In this document: in pieces, positions 45,925 through 55,240 of the stretch
How the letters are laid out: every line of letters begins with the position of its first letter
Position numbering within the stretch: the stretch's first letter is position 1
Assembly (NCBI GenBank): GCA_027858855.1
Contig: JAQIBV010000058.1
Location: 28,104-92,103 of the forward strand
From: Spirochaetota bacterium
GTDB lineage: Bacteria; Spirochaetota; UBA4802; JAFGJZ01
Length of the DNA stretch: 64,000 nucleotides
Reading direction: 5' to 3'
Translations under genes and position numbers: made by a program
The notes under the pieces: model-generated
Database searches by the model: none
What the model was told of the DNA's origin: nothing
The model's input: only the letters and a program-made list of their open reading frames with translations

Positions 45925-46266
45925 ATGCCGGAAATATTAAACATCGAAGCTACTATGCAGCGTATTGACCATGACAAGGAACGCCTTAAGGAACTGTATG
46001 CTATTGCTTTAGAAGAGCTGCCAAAATGGAAAAACCGTCTCACTTCGGCGATTGATGCGGGCGATAAAAACGCAATAAAGAAGTCCGCTCACTCCTACAA
46101 AGGTTCTTCAGCAACTCTCGGAGCCGAAGTTCTCTTTGAAATGTTTCTTTCAATCGAGAAGCTGGCAGAAAAAGATGATATAACCGGCGTACAAAATCTT
46201 TTCAAAAATGATTACGAAGAAAATGTCAATAATCTGAAAATTGCAATCAATGAATTCATCAGTTAA
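45925..46266 (+). CDS. Hpt-domain phosphotransfer protein
   Basis: 113 residues, AGGAGG upstream. Single helical Hpt domain with the phospho-accepting His56 in KKSAHSYKGSSATLG. It would relay phosphoryl groups from a hybrid kinase to a response regulator; neither is in the window. Confidence 0.88.
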   Translation: MPEILNIEATMQRIDHDKERLKELYAIALEELPKWKNRLTSAIDAGDKNAIKKSAHSYKGSSATLGAEVLFEMFLSIEKLAEKDDITGVQNLFKNDYEENVNNLKIAINEFIS

Positions 46267-46339
46267 ACAGAAGTTATAGGCAACAATAATAATCGAAGTT
46301 CCCTATAACATTGATTCTGCTTAACCAATCATTTCATTA

Positions 46340-48784
46340 TCAAATAAACAGGTTCAAATCTGCACTTTCTGTTGCAGCCAGATACGCAGCAACTCCACCT
46401 ATTTGTACGAAATCGTATAACTCCTCTTTCTTTACACCCATGATATCCATAGACATCTGACAGGCCAGCATAATTACACCATCTTCAGAAGCTTCACGCA
46501 TCATATCTTCAAGAGATGTAACATTCTTTTTTTTCATGACTCTGCGCATCATTGCCGTTCCTGCTCCCATCATATGCATTTTTGAAAGCTTGGTTTTACG
46601 AGAACCTTTAGGCATTAAAAACCCGAACATTCGACTGATAAAATCTTTTTTAATTCGCCCCCGACTCTTTTTCTTAAGCAAATTAAGCCCCCAGAAGGTA
46701 AAGAACAGAGTCACCTTGGCACCGGTCGAAGCCGCACCAGTCGCTATGACAAAAAGCGCTAAAGCACGATCAAAATCGTCAGAAAAGAGAACCAGAGTCT
46801 TATCCCGGCCAGTACCTTTCATTATCTGATTCGATGACTGTTTCGTAATTTTTTTTATAACGGCTGTTATTATTCCGTTATCAGAACCCACGGAGATAAG
46901 ACTGTGTCCGGTTATCGAACACCAGGCTCCCACATCATTCATAAACCCCGGGTCAGTTGCTTTAACCTGCAGGGTCTCACCGTCGGCTATTTTATCTATG
47001 CTTTTTTTTAGTTGTACAATGGGACCAGGGCACTGCATTCCACAGGCATCCACTACCAGAGAATTAGCATGAATCTTTCCATCAGCCTCAGCTACGATGC
47101 TATTATCGCTTTCGCCTTTTGATAATGGAGTCGGTCGAAAAACTGTACTCCAGACCTTGTAACCCCCAGAAAGATTGAACAGATCATTATAACCGTTTTG
47201 TTTCATAATTCGAACGGCAAGATACCCCCTCAAACCTACCTGACAGAATACAATAATTGTTTTTTCTTTCGGGATTTCATCAAGTCTTTCTCTTAAAGAA
47301 TCGACAGGTATATTAATCGACCCATCTATTGATCCCAATTCAAATTCCTCTTCCGTTCGCACATCCAGAAACAGGGCACCGTCTGATTTATACTTTTCAA
47401 TTTCATTCCAGTTCACTATTGAAACCAGACCAGATAAGATATTGCCAGCCGAATACCCGCAAACATTCACTGGATCTTTGGCCGAAGAATATGGAGGTGC
47501 ATATGTGTGCTCGAAGTCCTGCAGGTCATAAACAGTTCCCCGACGTCCCACAACAGAGGCCATGACATCAATTCGCTTATCAACGCCCTCATAGCCTACA
47601 GCCTGGGCACCCAGTACCGTTCCGCTATCAGGGTCAAAGACTGTTTTAATAGTCAATGGAATGGCCCCCGGGTAATAACCAGCATGGTTACCAGCATGAA
47701 TAATATTTGAAACATAGGCTATTCCGGCCTTTTTGCAATATTTCTCTGAAAGACCGGTTGAGGCAACAGTGATATCGAAAACCTTTGCGATTGCAGTATT
47801 AATAGCTCCTTTATACGAGCGCTTATTCCCATTCGCGCAATTATCTGCAGCTATTCTTGCCTGACGATTTGCCGGCCCCGCAAGCAGCGTATTGACTACA
47901 TCGTCTGACAAGGGGTGCTTAAACGCCACTGCATCACCTACAGCATAGATGTCGGGATCACTGCTCTGCATAAATTCGTTCACAAGAATCGCTCCGTTTT
48001 CAGTAAGCTTAAGCCCACATTCACGAGCCAGTTTACTTTCGGGGCGGACACCAATTGAGAGTACTACCATATCAGCATCAATCGTCCGTCCAGATTCAAG
48101 TTTTATAACAATAGTTTCAGCCTGTTCTTTAAAAGAGACCACACGATCTCCAAGACAAAGCTCTACACCCTTTACTGAAAGATGATCGTGAACAATTGCT
48201 GCCATCTCATAATCCAGTGGAGCCATAACCTGATCTGCCATCTCTACAATTGTTATATCAATACCATTGCTATGAAGATTCTCGGCCATCTCGAGACCAA
48301 TAAAGCCACCACCAACTACAACAGCCTTTTTTGGTTTTTTTTCGTCTACAAAAGACTTTATAGCGTCACTGTCAGGGACATTGCGCAGGGTAAAAATTTT
48401 CTCTGATCCGATACCATCTATTGGAGGGCGCAATGGTTCGGCTCCGGGAGACATTAAAAGAGTATCATAGTTTTCAGTATACTCATCACCCGTGGCAAGG
48501 TCACGAACCCGAATCTCTTTAGTTTCGGGTAATACAGAAGTTACCTCATTCATGATCCGTACTTCAATATTCAATCGCTGCTGTAAACCTTCTGGGCTCA
48601 TTAAAAAAAGAGACTCCCGCTCTGGAATCGTTCCGCCAATATAGTAGGGCAAGCCACAATTTGCAAAAGAGACATGCTCTCCCCTTTCAAAAAGAATAAT
48701 TTTTGCATGTTCATCAAGTCGTCTCAGTCTTGCCGCAAACGTTGCTCCCCCTGCGACTCCGCCAATAATACAATACTTTTTCAT
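46340..48784 (-). CDS. CoA-disulfide reductase fused to rhodanese, TusA and DsrE domains
   Basis: 814 residues. Domain order: FAD/NAD disulfide reductase (1-445) with Cys43 in NCGLPYYIGG and Tyr428 near the dimer-interface motif; rhodanese (455-550) with Cys514 in FCQVGLRGY; TusA (575-645) with Cys585 in CGMQCPGP; DsrE-like (660-814) with Cys775. Such chains reduce CoA disulfide or persulfide and pass sulfur from Cys to Cys. GAGGT precedes the ATG. Controlled by the MarR gene just upstream on the same strand. Confidence 0.93.
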   Translation of the reverse strand: MKKYCIIGGVAGGATFAARLRRLDEHAKIILFERGEHVSFANCGLPYYIGGTIPERESLFLMSPEGLQQRLNIEVRIMNEVTSVLPETKEIRVRDLATGDEYTENYDTLLMSPGAEPLRPPIDGIGSEKIFTLRNVPDSDAIKSFVDEKKPKKAVVVGGGFIGLEMAENLHSNGIDITIVEMADQVMAPLDYEMAAIVHDHLSVKGVELCLGDRVVSFKEQAETIVIKLESGRTIDADMVVLSIGVRPESKLARECGLKLTENGAILVNEFMQSSDPDIYAVGDAVAFKHPLSDDVVNTLLAGPANRQARIAADNCANGNKRSYKGAINTAIAKVFDITVASTGLSEKYCKKAGIAYVSNIIHAGNHAGYYPGAIPLTIKTVFDPDSGTVLGAQAVGYEGVDKRIDVMASVVGRRGTVYDLQDFEHTYAPPYSSAKDPVNVCGYSAGNILSGLVSIVNWNEIEKYKSDGALFLDVRTEEEFELGSIDGSINIPVDSLRERLDEIPKEKTIIVFCQVGLRGYLAVRIMKQNGYNDLFNLSGGYKVWSTVFRPTPLSKGESDNSIVAEADGKIHANSLVVDACGMQCPGPIVQLKKSIDKIADGETLQVKATDPGFMNDVGAWCSITGHSLISVGSDNGIITAVIKKITKQSSNQIMKGTGRDKTLVLFSDDFDRALALFVIATGAASTGAKVTLFFTFWGLNLLKKKSRGRIKKDFISRMFGFLMPKGSRKTKLSKMHMMGAGTAMMRRVMKKKNVTSLEDMMREASEDGVIMLACQMSMDIMGVKKEELYDFVQIGGVAAYLAATESADLNLFI

Positions 48785-48861
48785 ATTTTACCTCATTCAA
48801 TTTATAAGTTGACCGGGCAATCCAACCAAAGAAGAGAACTGGATAAACCGATGGTTGATTA

Positions 48862-49200
48862 TCAGGATACAGAAAAATTGGGTACAACAATATCCATCTT
48901 TTTGACTTGTTCAATCAGAGTGCGTCCCTCATCACTGATTTCGAAGTGCATAATTCGCTTATCCTGTGTGTCAAAAGAGCGAACAATTAGCCCTCTTTTT
49001 TCGATAACCGAAAGAACCTTTGACATACGCGCTGGTGAGAGACCGAGTTCGTTAGCAATATATCCGGCACTACATCCGGATTCTTTCAGAGTACAGAGTA
49101 CAAGTGCTTCATTCAAAGTAAGGGTAGATGACTCTTTCAGCTCCTTTTCAAAGCTGTGTATCTCTCTTATTACCCTTTTTATTTTACAAAATTTTTCCAT
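48862..49200 (-). CDS. MarR-family transcriptional regulator
   Basis: The start chosen is ATG at 49200 (GGAAG upstream), giving 112 residues; a longer frame to 49230 exists. Winged helix with ALVLCTLKESGCSAGYIANELGLSPARMSKVLSVIEKRGLI and the wing DKRIMHFEIS. It lies 77 bases upstream of the persulfide enzyme gene, so it is probably the redox- or sulfur-responsive switch of that unit. Two inverted repeats occur in its own promoter region. Confidence 0.85.
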   Translation of the reverse strand: MEKFCKIKRVIREIHSFEKELKESSTLTLNEALVLCTLKESGCSAGYIANELGLSPARMSKVLSVIEKRGLIVRSFDTQDKRIMHFEISDEGRTLIEQVKKMDIVVPNFSVS

Positions 49201-49214
49201 TTCTACACTTCCAC

Positions 49215-49250
49215 AAATGATTATATTCATTTATAGCAAAAATATTTGCT
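49215..49250. promoter_or_regulatory. two adjacent inverted repeats upstream of marR
   Basis: AAATGA/TCATTT (49215-49220, 49227-49232) and AGCAAA/TTTGCT (49235-49240, 49245-49250). Either is a candidate operator for the MarR protein encoded just downstream on the minus strand. Confidence 0.45.
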
Positions 49251-49459
49251 TGTGTCAATATTTTTTATTATTAAATACTTTTATTGTTCATTCTTAAGCC
49301 AGGTTACTGTTCTTTTTTCAAGATTAATGGCGATAAAACCGATTAATAAAAGGTACCCAAGGGAAAGAATCATGTTAGATCGTCCAGTAAAGCCTCAAGG
49401 ATGTATTTTAAGAAAATTGCATTACCTTATTACCACAAACATATTATCAGGAACTAAAA

Positions 49460-49714
49460 ATGAATATATCTGTTAAATTGCTTAAAAATGATGACCGTTT
49501 TATCGCCACATGCCCCGAGCTTGAAATCAGCTGCTATGCAAGCTCTCAGACGGAAGCTAAACACCGAATTAAAGAGGTTATATCGTTCTATCTACATTCT
49601 GCCAAAGAGCTAGGTCTTGAGGTTGAACAATTTGATTCTCTGATGATTAACGGGAAATATTCCGGCACACTGACTCCCCCCTCCTGTTTTGATACAAATG
49701 ATTATGTAAATTGA
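49460..49714 (+). CDS. HicB-like antitoxin-fold protein, no adjacent HicA
   Basis: 84 residues, AGGAA upstream. Strand-helix pattern ISVKLLKNDDRFIATCPELEISCYASSQTEAKHRIKE is that of HicB/UPF0150 proteins. The usual small HicA toxin (about 60-90 residues, G-S-H-H motif) is absent on both sides, and no C-terminal DNA-binding domain is visible. It may be a solo member of the family. Confidence 0.7.
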   Translation: MNISVKLLKNDDRFIATCPELEISCYASSQTEAKHRIKEVISFYLHSAKELGLEVEQFDSLMINGKYSGTLTPPSCFDTNDYVN

Positions 49715-49958
49715 ATTTAAGAGATAAATTTTAATTTCCGAATATTTTTTAGATATTGCACAATCTATTTGACAGAATCTCAAGCCGAAACAAGAATAAA
49801 CATCAGCACAGACATCAAGGATGTGCTAAACTATTAAAAACAGGAACTTCTAAAACCGACTGTTCCGTGACGACTCCTTCTTCTATACTGAATACATTAC
49901 GGCTCTTGGCAGATCTTCAAATTATAGTTTTAGAAATTCCACGAATATATAAGTGATT

Positions 49959-50498
49959 ATGAACGAAAAAAGCATACTCCGCCTTGCAAATTTTTTTGAT
50001 CAGGAGGAAATAGTTGATATTTCTGTAAATATCGACCTTATCCTTCTGCACGCCTATGAGAACATGGAAATCGGCTTCTATCAGGAAGCAGCGCGCCTGT
50101 TTTATATTTTTATAGAAGAAAGAAGGCAGTCTACTGAGGCACTTAACGGACTTGCGGTCTGTTTTTTTGAAATGCAACAGTATGATCGAGCTCAAACAAT
50201 TGTTGATCATGCATTAACACTCTTTCCCGATGATTCGGTCTCACTCTCTAATAAGGCATCTTTGGAGTGGCAGGAAGAGCGCTACGATGAAGCGGTCTAC
50301 TATTACCAGAAATCCCTGCTTGTCGACCCAGCAATGGTCGAGTCAAAAGTTAACCTGGTAAACCTGTACCGCGAGACAGGAGATCTGCTTCTTGCCTATA
50401 CGCTCTGTCTTGAACTGCAGGCCTCCCATCCGGGCGATTCAGAAATTCATGACCTTTTAAACTCACTGCTTATCGACATGGCCATTTTCATGAGCTGA
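49959..50498 (+). CDS. TPR protein
   Basis: 179 residues from ATG 49959; a GTG six bases earlier is also possible. Four helical repeats with TPR spacing (for example YQEAARLFYIFIEERR, YDRAQTIVDHALTLFPDD, YDEAVYYYQKSLLVDP). No signal peptide, so cytoplasmic. It lies six bases before the radical SAM gene and may be a partner protein. Confidence 0.7.
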   Translation: MNEKSILRLANFFDQEEIVDISVNIDLILLHAYENMEIGFYQEAARLFYIFIEERRQSTEALNGLAVCFFEMQQYDRAQTIVDHALTLFPDDSVSLSNKASLEWQEERYDEAVYYYQKSLLVDPAMVESKVNLVNLYRETGDLLLAYTLCLELQASHPGDSEIHDLLNSLLIDMAIFMS

Positions 50499-50504
50499 TT
50501 TGAA

Positions 50505-51503
50505 ATGAAAAAAAGCATAACCGTTCCATTCTTCATTCCTCATCGTGGTTGCCCTCACCAATGTGTCTTTTGCAACCAACACCATATATCCGGATCAGAC
50601 AAGCCATTCACCTCCGAATCAATTGTTTCGCGTGTGTACGACTATACCGGAAAAGCGGAGAGAACCGTACAGATTGGTTTTTTTGGTGGTACTTTCACGG
50701 CACTGCCTCAAGATGAACAACGCAACTATCTTGAAACAGCATTACGGTTAAAACGAGAGGGACATGTTAATTCAATACGGCTCTCAACACGCCCCGATAC
50801 AATCTCAGATAAAATCTGTAGCTTTCTTTCGAAATTCGAAATAGATACGGTCGAACTTGGAATACAATCATTTGACGATCAGGTGCTAGCGGCATCCGGA
50901 CGCGGGCATAACGCAGAAGACAGTATCTATGCCCTAAATCTTTTAAAAAATTACGGTTTCCGAACTGGTATTCAGCTTATGCCAGGACTACCTCGAAGTA
51001 GCCGGGAGTCAGATATTGAAAGCGCCATTCAGGCAGCTTTCTTTAAACCCGATGATCTTCGAATATACCCAACAGTGGTAATAGATGATACCACGCTGGC
51101 TCTGATGTATCAGACAGGTGAATATACTCCGTTAACACTAGAAGAGGCCATTGAAAGATGCGCATTCATTTACGGGCTCTTTTCTCCAATTAAAACAGAT
51201 ATTATTCGTATTGGCCTTCACCCACTTGGACGGGAAGAATCTGATACCGTTTTGGCAGGTCCTTACCATACCGCCTTCGGTTTTCTGGTTAAAGCTCGCC
51301 ACCGCAGAAACTGCATGGAAAAAGAACTTTCAGCCCTCAAAGAGAAAAACAGTGCGGACCTCATTACGGCTGAACTCCCCTCGCAAAACTATGAAGAGCA
51401 CATAGGCCACAAACGCGAGAATATAAGCTATCTTGAAGAAAAGTATTCTGTTCAACTTAAATACAAGCGGGGTACAGTGCTTCAGTTTACTGAAAGCATG
51501 TGA
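50505..51503 (+). CDS. Elp3-like radical SAM protein
   Basis: 332 residues. Cluster motif CPHQCVFC (Cys16, Cys20, Cys23), then IGFFGGTFTALP, LSTRPD, VELGIQSFDD, GLPRSS and PTVVIDDTTLA, the layout of the Elp3 radical-SAM domain and its C-terminal extension. No GNAT acetyltransferase domain follows, so it is the short Elp3-like form of unknown substrate. Follows the TPR gene by six bases. Confidence 0.85.
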   Translation: MKKSITVPFFIPHRGCPHQCVFCNQHHISGSDKPFTSESIVSRVYDYTGKAERTVQIGFFGGTFTALPQDEQRNYLETALRLKREGHVNSIRLSTRPDTISDKICSFLSKFEIDTVELGIQSFDDQVLAASGRGHNAEDSIYALNLLKNYGFRTGIQLMPGLPRSSRESDIESAIQAAFFKPDDLRIYPTVVIDDTTLALMYQTGEYTPLTLEEAIERCAFIYGLFSPIKTDIIRIGLHPLGREESDTVLAGPYHTAFGFLVKARHRRNCMEKELSALKEKNSADLITAELPSQNYEEHIGHKRENISYLEEKYSVQLKYKRGTVLQFTESM

Positions 51504-51669
51504 CATAATTTTTTACTTATTTTTTTACTGAAACTGTTCGATATTACTACAAAGAAGTAAAAATCTATCTGGTGGGTATTTCTAAAACACACTTTGTCTC
51601 AAGGAGATACAGCAACATAGCAACTCTGAAAGATAAGGTTTTCTGAAGCCACCACGCTAATGGTATATC

Positions 51670-52491
51670 ATGAAACATTTCAGTATAATTTTACTACTTT
51701 TTACTCTCCCGCTACTGGGAGACTACCGTCCTTTTGCAAAAGCCGAAGTTGAATGGAGCAGAGGCATTATTACTTCCCGTTCAGCCGACTCGGTTGAACG
51801 CGATATACGCCTGAAAAAAGAGCCTACAGTTTCTATAAACCGGCTCAGAATGACATCCTATTCACGTGCACAACAGAATACCAGGGAATTAATTGCCACA
51901 TTCCTGCTCGAAATGCAAATCGAACCTGGATATACCCTACAGCACCTTTTAGAAAGTTCTGAATATACGCGTGAACGTATATCTTATATTTTAAATAATA
52001 GTATCAAATTCAGACAGCACCCGGTTGATTTCTACACAACCGAATGCTATGCATCCCTGACCTTTCATGATATTATAACTACACTGCCATTCCGCTATGA
52101 AAACGAAGCCTTTCCGGAGTTTTCATCTCACGGCCAACCCACTCTGTACACATCATTAATTATTGATACACGAGGTACCAGTTTCAAACCACTTATCTTT
52201 CCAGCCATTGTTGACGAAGGCGGTCTGGAAATATATAACCGACATATGGTTGATATTGCAAGTAGCGGCACCTCCGGAATAATTAACTATGTGTACGATG
52301 AAAAAAGCGCTCATGATCATCCAGCCGCAGGTAAACATCCTTACTTCACCATAGCGCTAGCCAGTGCTGAAGGAAAACCTGTCATCGGGTATGAAGATGT
52401 CCGCAGAATTTTCAGTAACAAAAAGAACGCAGAATATCTGAAAAAGTGCCGGGTAATACTAATTATTAATAAAGAAGATAGTAATGAATAA
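51670..52491 (+). CDS. secreted LPP20/FlgT-like hypothetical protein
   Basis: 273 residues with a signal peptide (1-18). The C-terminal part contains LYTSLIIDTRGTSFKPLIFPAIVDEGGLEIYN, a pattern seen in LPP20 lipoprotein and FlgT-like envelope proteins. No lipobox cysteine is present. Start codon has a weak ribosome site. Function unknown; lies upstream of two further envelope genes. Confidence 0.55.
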   Translation: MKHFSIILLLFTLPLLGDYRPFAKAEVEWSRGIITSRSADSVERDIRLKKEPTVSINRLRMTSYSRAQQNTRELIATFLLEMQIEPGYTLQHLLESSEYTRERISYILNNSIKFRQHPVDFYTTECYASLTFHDIITTLPFRYENEAFPEFSSHGQPTLYTSLIIDTRGTSFKPLIFPAIVDEGGLEIYNRHMVDIASSGTSGIINYVYDEKSAHDHPAAGKHPYFTIALASAEGKPVIGYEDVRRIFSNKKNAEYLKKCRVILIINKEDSNE

Positions 52492-52536
52492 AAACGAAAA
52501 TATTAATGAGAAAAGTCTCTGCAGGTATTATAACTT

Positions 52537-53196
52537 ATGAGAGCACTATATAGAATCCTGGCGGCTTTTAACCGCTATATCGAGCGAATGCCTGTGAGAC
52601 AAAGACAGATGATTCGCCAATCATTTGGAATGTTAATATTCATAGCAGTTATTGCCGGAGTAATCGTAGGTGTGAACTTTGGCAAAAAGGCTGCTAATAA
52701 AGGCGGAGTTCCTCTTATTAATTCAACGCGTGATATATTTGAAATTGATATAAGCCGTCAAAAAGAGCGTATCACCTTCGATGAAATGATTGAAGATGAT
52801 CAGATAATAGACCGAAGTGATTCTAACGGAGAAAAGCGTATAATGGCTGAAAGTGCCGATATACCTCTATCCAGCAGTAACGGTGATGAAATAGTTGAAA
52901 AAGAGTTACCGGCTCGAACTGAGTTGCAACCAATTGCCAGTGATAAAATGCCCGAACCAATGAGTGATACCGAAACAAAAACTGAAGAGAGTCTGACACC
53001 GACAGCTCCATCAACTGCAGGCCGGGATGATGATGTATTGATTCCCGAAAGCAGATCTTTGATGAGTGATTCGCCGGGAAGTTCTAAATTAAAAGAAGAT
53101 ACTAATTCATCAGACGAGTGGTCGCCAACAGGCGAAAATGAGTCCGATGCCGCAAACATTACACCACTCAATCGTAATGAGGAGATTTTCGAATGA
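52537..53196 (+). CDS. single-pass membrane protein with acidic disordered tail
   Basis: 219 residues: basic N-terminus, one transmembrane helix (about 33-52), then a long Ser/Glu/Asp/Pro-rich low-complexity periplasmic region (about 100-219). It overlaps the TPR gene by four bases (ATGA), suggesting they act together. No family recognised. Confidence 0.55.
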   Translation: MRALYRILAAFNRYIERMPVRQRQMIRQSFGMLIFIAVIAGVIVGVNFGKKAANKGGVPLINSTRDIFEIDISRQKERITFDEMIEDDQIIDRSDSNGEKRIMAESADIPLSSSNGDEIVEKELPARTELQPIASDKMPEPMSDTETKTEESLTPTAPSTAGRDDDVLIPESRSLMSDSPGSSKLKEDTNSSDEWSPTGENESDAANITPLNRNEEIFE

Positions 53197-54119
53197 TAAA
53201 ACGAACCCTGCTTATTGTATTATCATATTTGCTTTCCGCACAGATCTATGCACAGAGCTCAGCTGCTATTATTAAAATAATAGCCGAACCGGATACAGCG
53301 GGAACTGCTGAACAAAAGAGCCCGATAATAAAAACCCAGACAACCGCTCCAGATGAAACACTGAACCGAGAGACCCCACAAACGGAAGATAACAGAGCAC
53401 AAAACAGAACTGTACCAAACGACGTTCAGCAGAACCGAAATCAGTCATTACAGATGGACATACCGGCTCCACTTACCGGTGATACCGTTATACTCGAATC
53501 AGGAATAAATGCCTATAATACCGGCGACTACAAACGGGCAACCGAGAAATTCAGTGAAATACAGGAGCTTTTTCCGACATCACCATTTGTTATGCAGGCT
53601 AAACTCTATACAGCAAGAAGTCTTTATAAGCTTAACAACCGAAAAGAGGCTCTTGAAAACATCGAAGCCATTGACCGTAACTCTGGAGAATATCCAGCAG
53701 CACTTTTTTTAAAGGGCGAAATATATCTTTCGATGAAACAGAGTGGAGAGGCTAAAAACTCATTTTTTCAGGCAACATCCTTATTTCCGGGGCATGATCT
53801 TGCAGATGACTCATTGCTTGAGTTGAGCCGCATCTACCTTTCAGAGAATAATGGAGAAGAGGCTCTTAAAATAGCGGTTCAGATATTAAGTAGTTATCCG
53901 GACAGGGATACTTCTGACGATGCATTTTACATGATCGGAAAAATTTACGAAAAAGATTCACGCCTGAAAGATATTGAGAGAGCGCGAACAGTATATCAGA
54001 CATTCATTAAAAGAGCCGAAACCGAAAAAAGGATTCCGTACTATAACTCACCTCTTTTGCGCAAGGTTAAGCGTGATTTAGATTATATTAACAAAAGCTA
54101 TTTCACTTTGCAACAGTAA
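53193..54119 (+). CDS. periplasmic TPR protein (YbgF/BamD-like)
   Basis: 308 residues, GAGGAG upstream, signal peptide (1-20), a polar linker (about 30-90), then TPR units (GINAYNTGDYKRATEKFSEIQELFPTSPF, ALFLKGEIYLSMKQSGEAKNSFFQA, DDAFYMIGKIYEKDSRLKDIERA). The architecture resembles CpoB/YbgF of the Tol system or BamD-like proteins, but no tol or bam gene is adjacent. Confidence 0.65.
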   Translation: MIKRTLLIVLSYLLSAQIYAQSSAAIIKIIAEPDTAGTAEQKSPIIKTQTTAPDETLNRETPQTEDNRAQNRTVPNDVQQNRNQSLQMDIPAPLTGDTVILESGINAYNTGDYKRATEKFSEIQELFPTSPFVMQAKLYTARSLYKLNNRKEALENIEAIDRNSGEYPAALFLKGEIYLSMKQSGEAKNSFFQATSLFPGHDLADDSLLELSRIYLSENNGEEALKIAVQILSSYPDRDTSDDAFYMIGKIYEKDSRLKDIERARTVYQTFIKRAETEKRIPYYNSPLLRKVKRDLDYINKSYFTLQQ

Positions 54120-54127
54120 AAGTCTGA

Positions 54128-55240
54128 CTATAGAAATGGCTCTAACAACTCATAAACAATAATGTCGTAATCAACAAAGCTCTCTGAGTTCATTGCCAGA
54201 TTCATCCATCCCTCCCTCTCAGTAAGACAAATACCGGAAGTCGAGGCAGCCCGATCACAAAGAATTTTCGGAAAACGCAAACCGCTCAGACGAAAATAGT
54301 CCTCTTCAGAAACCCCAAACACTGTTCGCAGTCCTGTAAAAACAATTTCAACAAGTAAGTCACCACTCTTTCGCTCTTCCCGGCAAGGCACAGCATTACC
54401 CTGCATATAACTTTCTATATCAGCTTCATGAAAATACCGTTCACCATCAATAAATGAATGAGCATTTGCACCAAAACCCCGGTAGTTTTTACCCGTCCAG
54501 TATTTCAGATTATGGCGCGATAAGGCACCCGAAAGCGCAAAGTTCGATATTTCATAATGTGTATATCCATGTTCCGAAATAACCGACGCAACCTTCAAGT
54601 ATTCTTCATGCTGAAACTGATCGAGACCGTCCCGTCGGGCACGATTATACAGGGCTGTTCCGGGTTCAAGAGTTAATAAATAGGCTGATATATGATCAGG
54701 TCTTAATGGAAGGACCATCTGAATATCAGGAATAGTAGAGTCTCCCTCTATTATTCCAGTAATAAAATCAATACCGCAGAGCGCAGGTAAAGAAAAATAG
54801 TCACCAAGAAGTTTCAAGGTTACCGGAGAACCTGTTCGCCCCAAATACTTAAACAGCTGGAAGTCCATGGCCTGAACCCCCATGGAAAAACGTGTAATAC
54901 CCTGATCGCAGAGTTTCAAAAAGCGATTATAGTCAAATTGAGCTGGATTACATTCCAGTGTGATTTCGCAATCTTGACTGATACAGAATCTATTACGTAG
55001 GGACTGAAGTAGCATCGCAATATTATTGTCGGATAAAAGCGAAGGGGTACCACCACCAAAGTAGATCGAAGTGCATAATCCGTCGGGTTCGCAGAGTGAA
55101 TCCTTCTCAATTTCGAGGCACATGAATCTCGTATAACGATTTTTAAAGTCGGAAGAAGTACCAGCTACTGAATAGAATGAACAATATGAACATTTCTCGA
55201 TACAGAATGGGATATGGAGATATATGCCGTACTCATTCAC
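54128..55240 (-). CDS. hemW: HemW-type radical SAM protein
   Basis: The start chosen is GTG at 55240, which overlaps the nagZ stop (GTGAATGA) exactly as xer overlaps topA; a longer frame to 55303 would run inside nagZ. About 370 residues. Cluster motif CIEKCSYC (Cys13, Cys17, Cys20) in YLHIPFC..., YFGGGTPSLL, and the HemN/HemW C-terminal region (YLTLEPGTALY). HemW inserts or delivers haem rather than acting as a coproporphyrinogen oxidase. Confidence 0.88.
   Translation of the reverse strand: MNEYGIYLHIPFCIEKCSYCSFYSVAGTSSDFKNRYTRFMCLEIEKDSLCEPDGLCTSIYFGGGTPSLLSDNNIAMLLQSLRNRFCISQDCEITLECNPAQFDYNRFLKLCDQGITRFSMGVQAMDFQLFKYLGRTGSPVTLKLLGDYFSLPALCGIDFITGIIEGDSTIPDIQMVLPLRPDHISAYLLTLEPGTALYNRARRDGLDQFQHEEYLKVASVISEHGYTHYEISNFALSGALSRHNLKYWTGKNYRGFGANAHSFIDGERYFHEADIESYMQGNAVPCREERKSGDLLVEIVFTGLRTVFGVSEEDYFRLSGLRFPKILCDRAASTSGICLTEREGWMNLAMNSESFVDYDIIVYELLEPFL

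Noticed and set aside
48674..49297. 207-codon frame opposite the marR gene and the start of the persulfide enzyme
   Set aside because: Runs antisense to two well-supported genes, with no ribosome site or protein signature.
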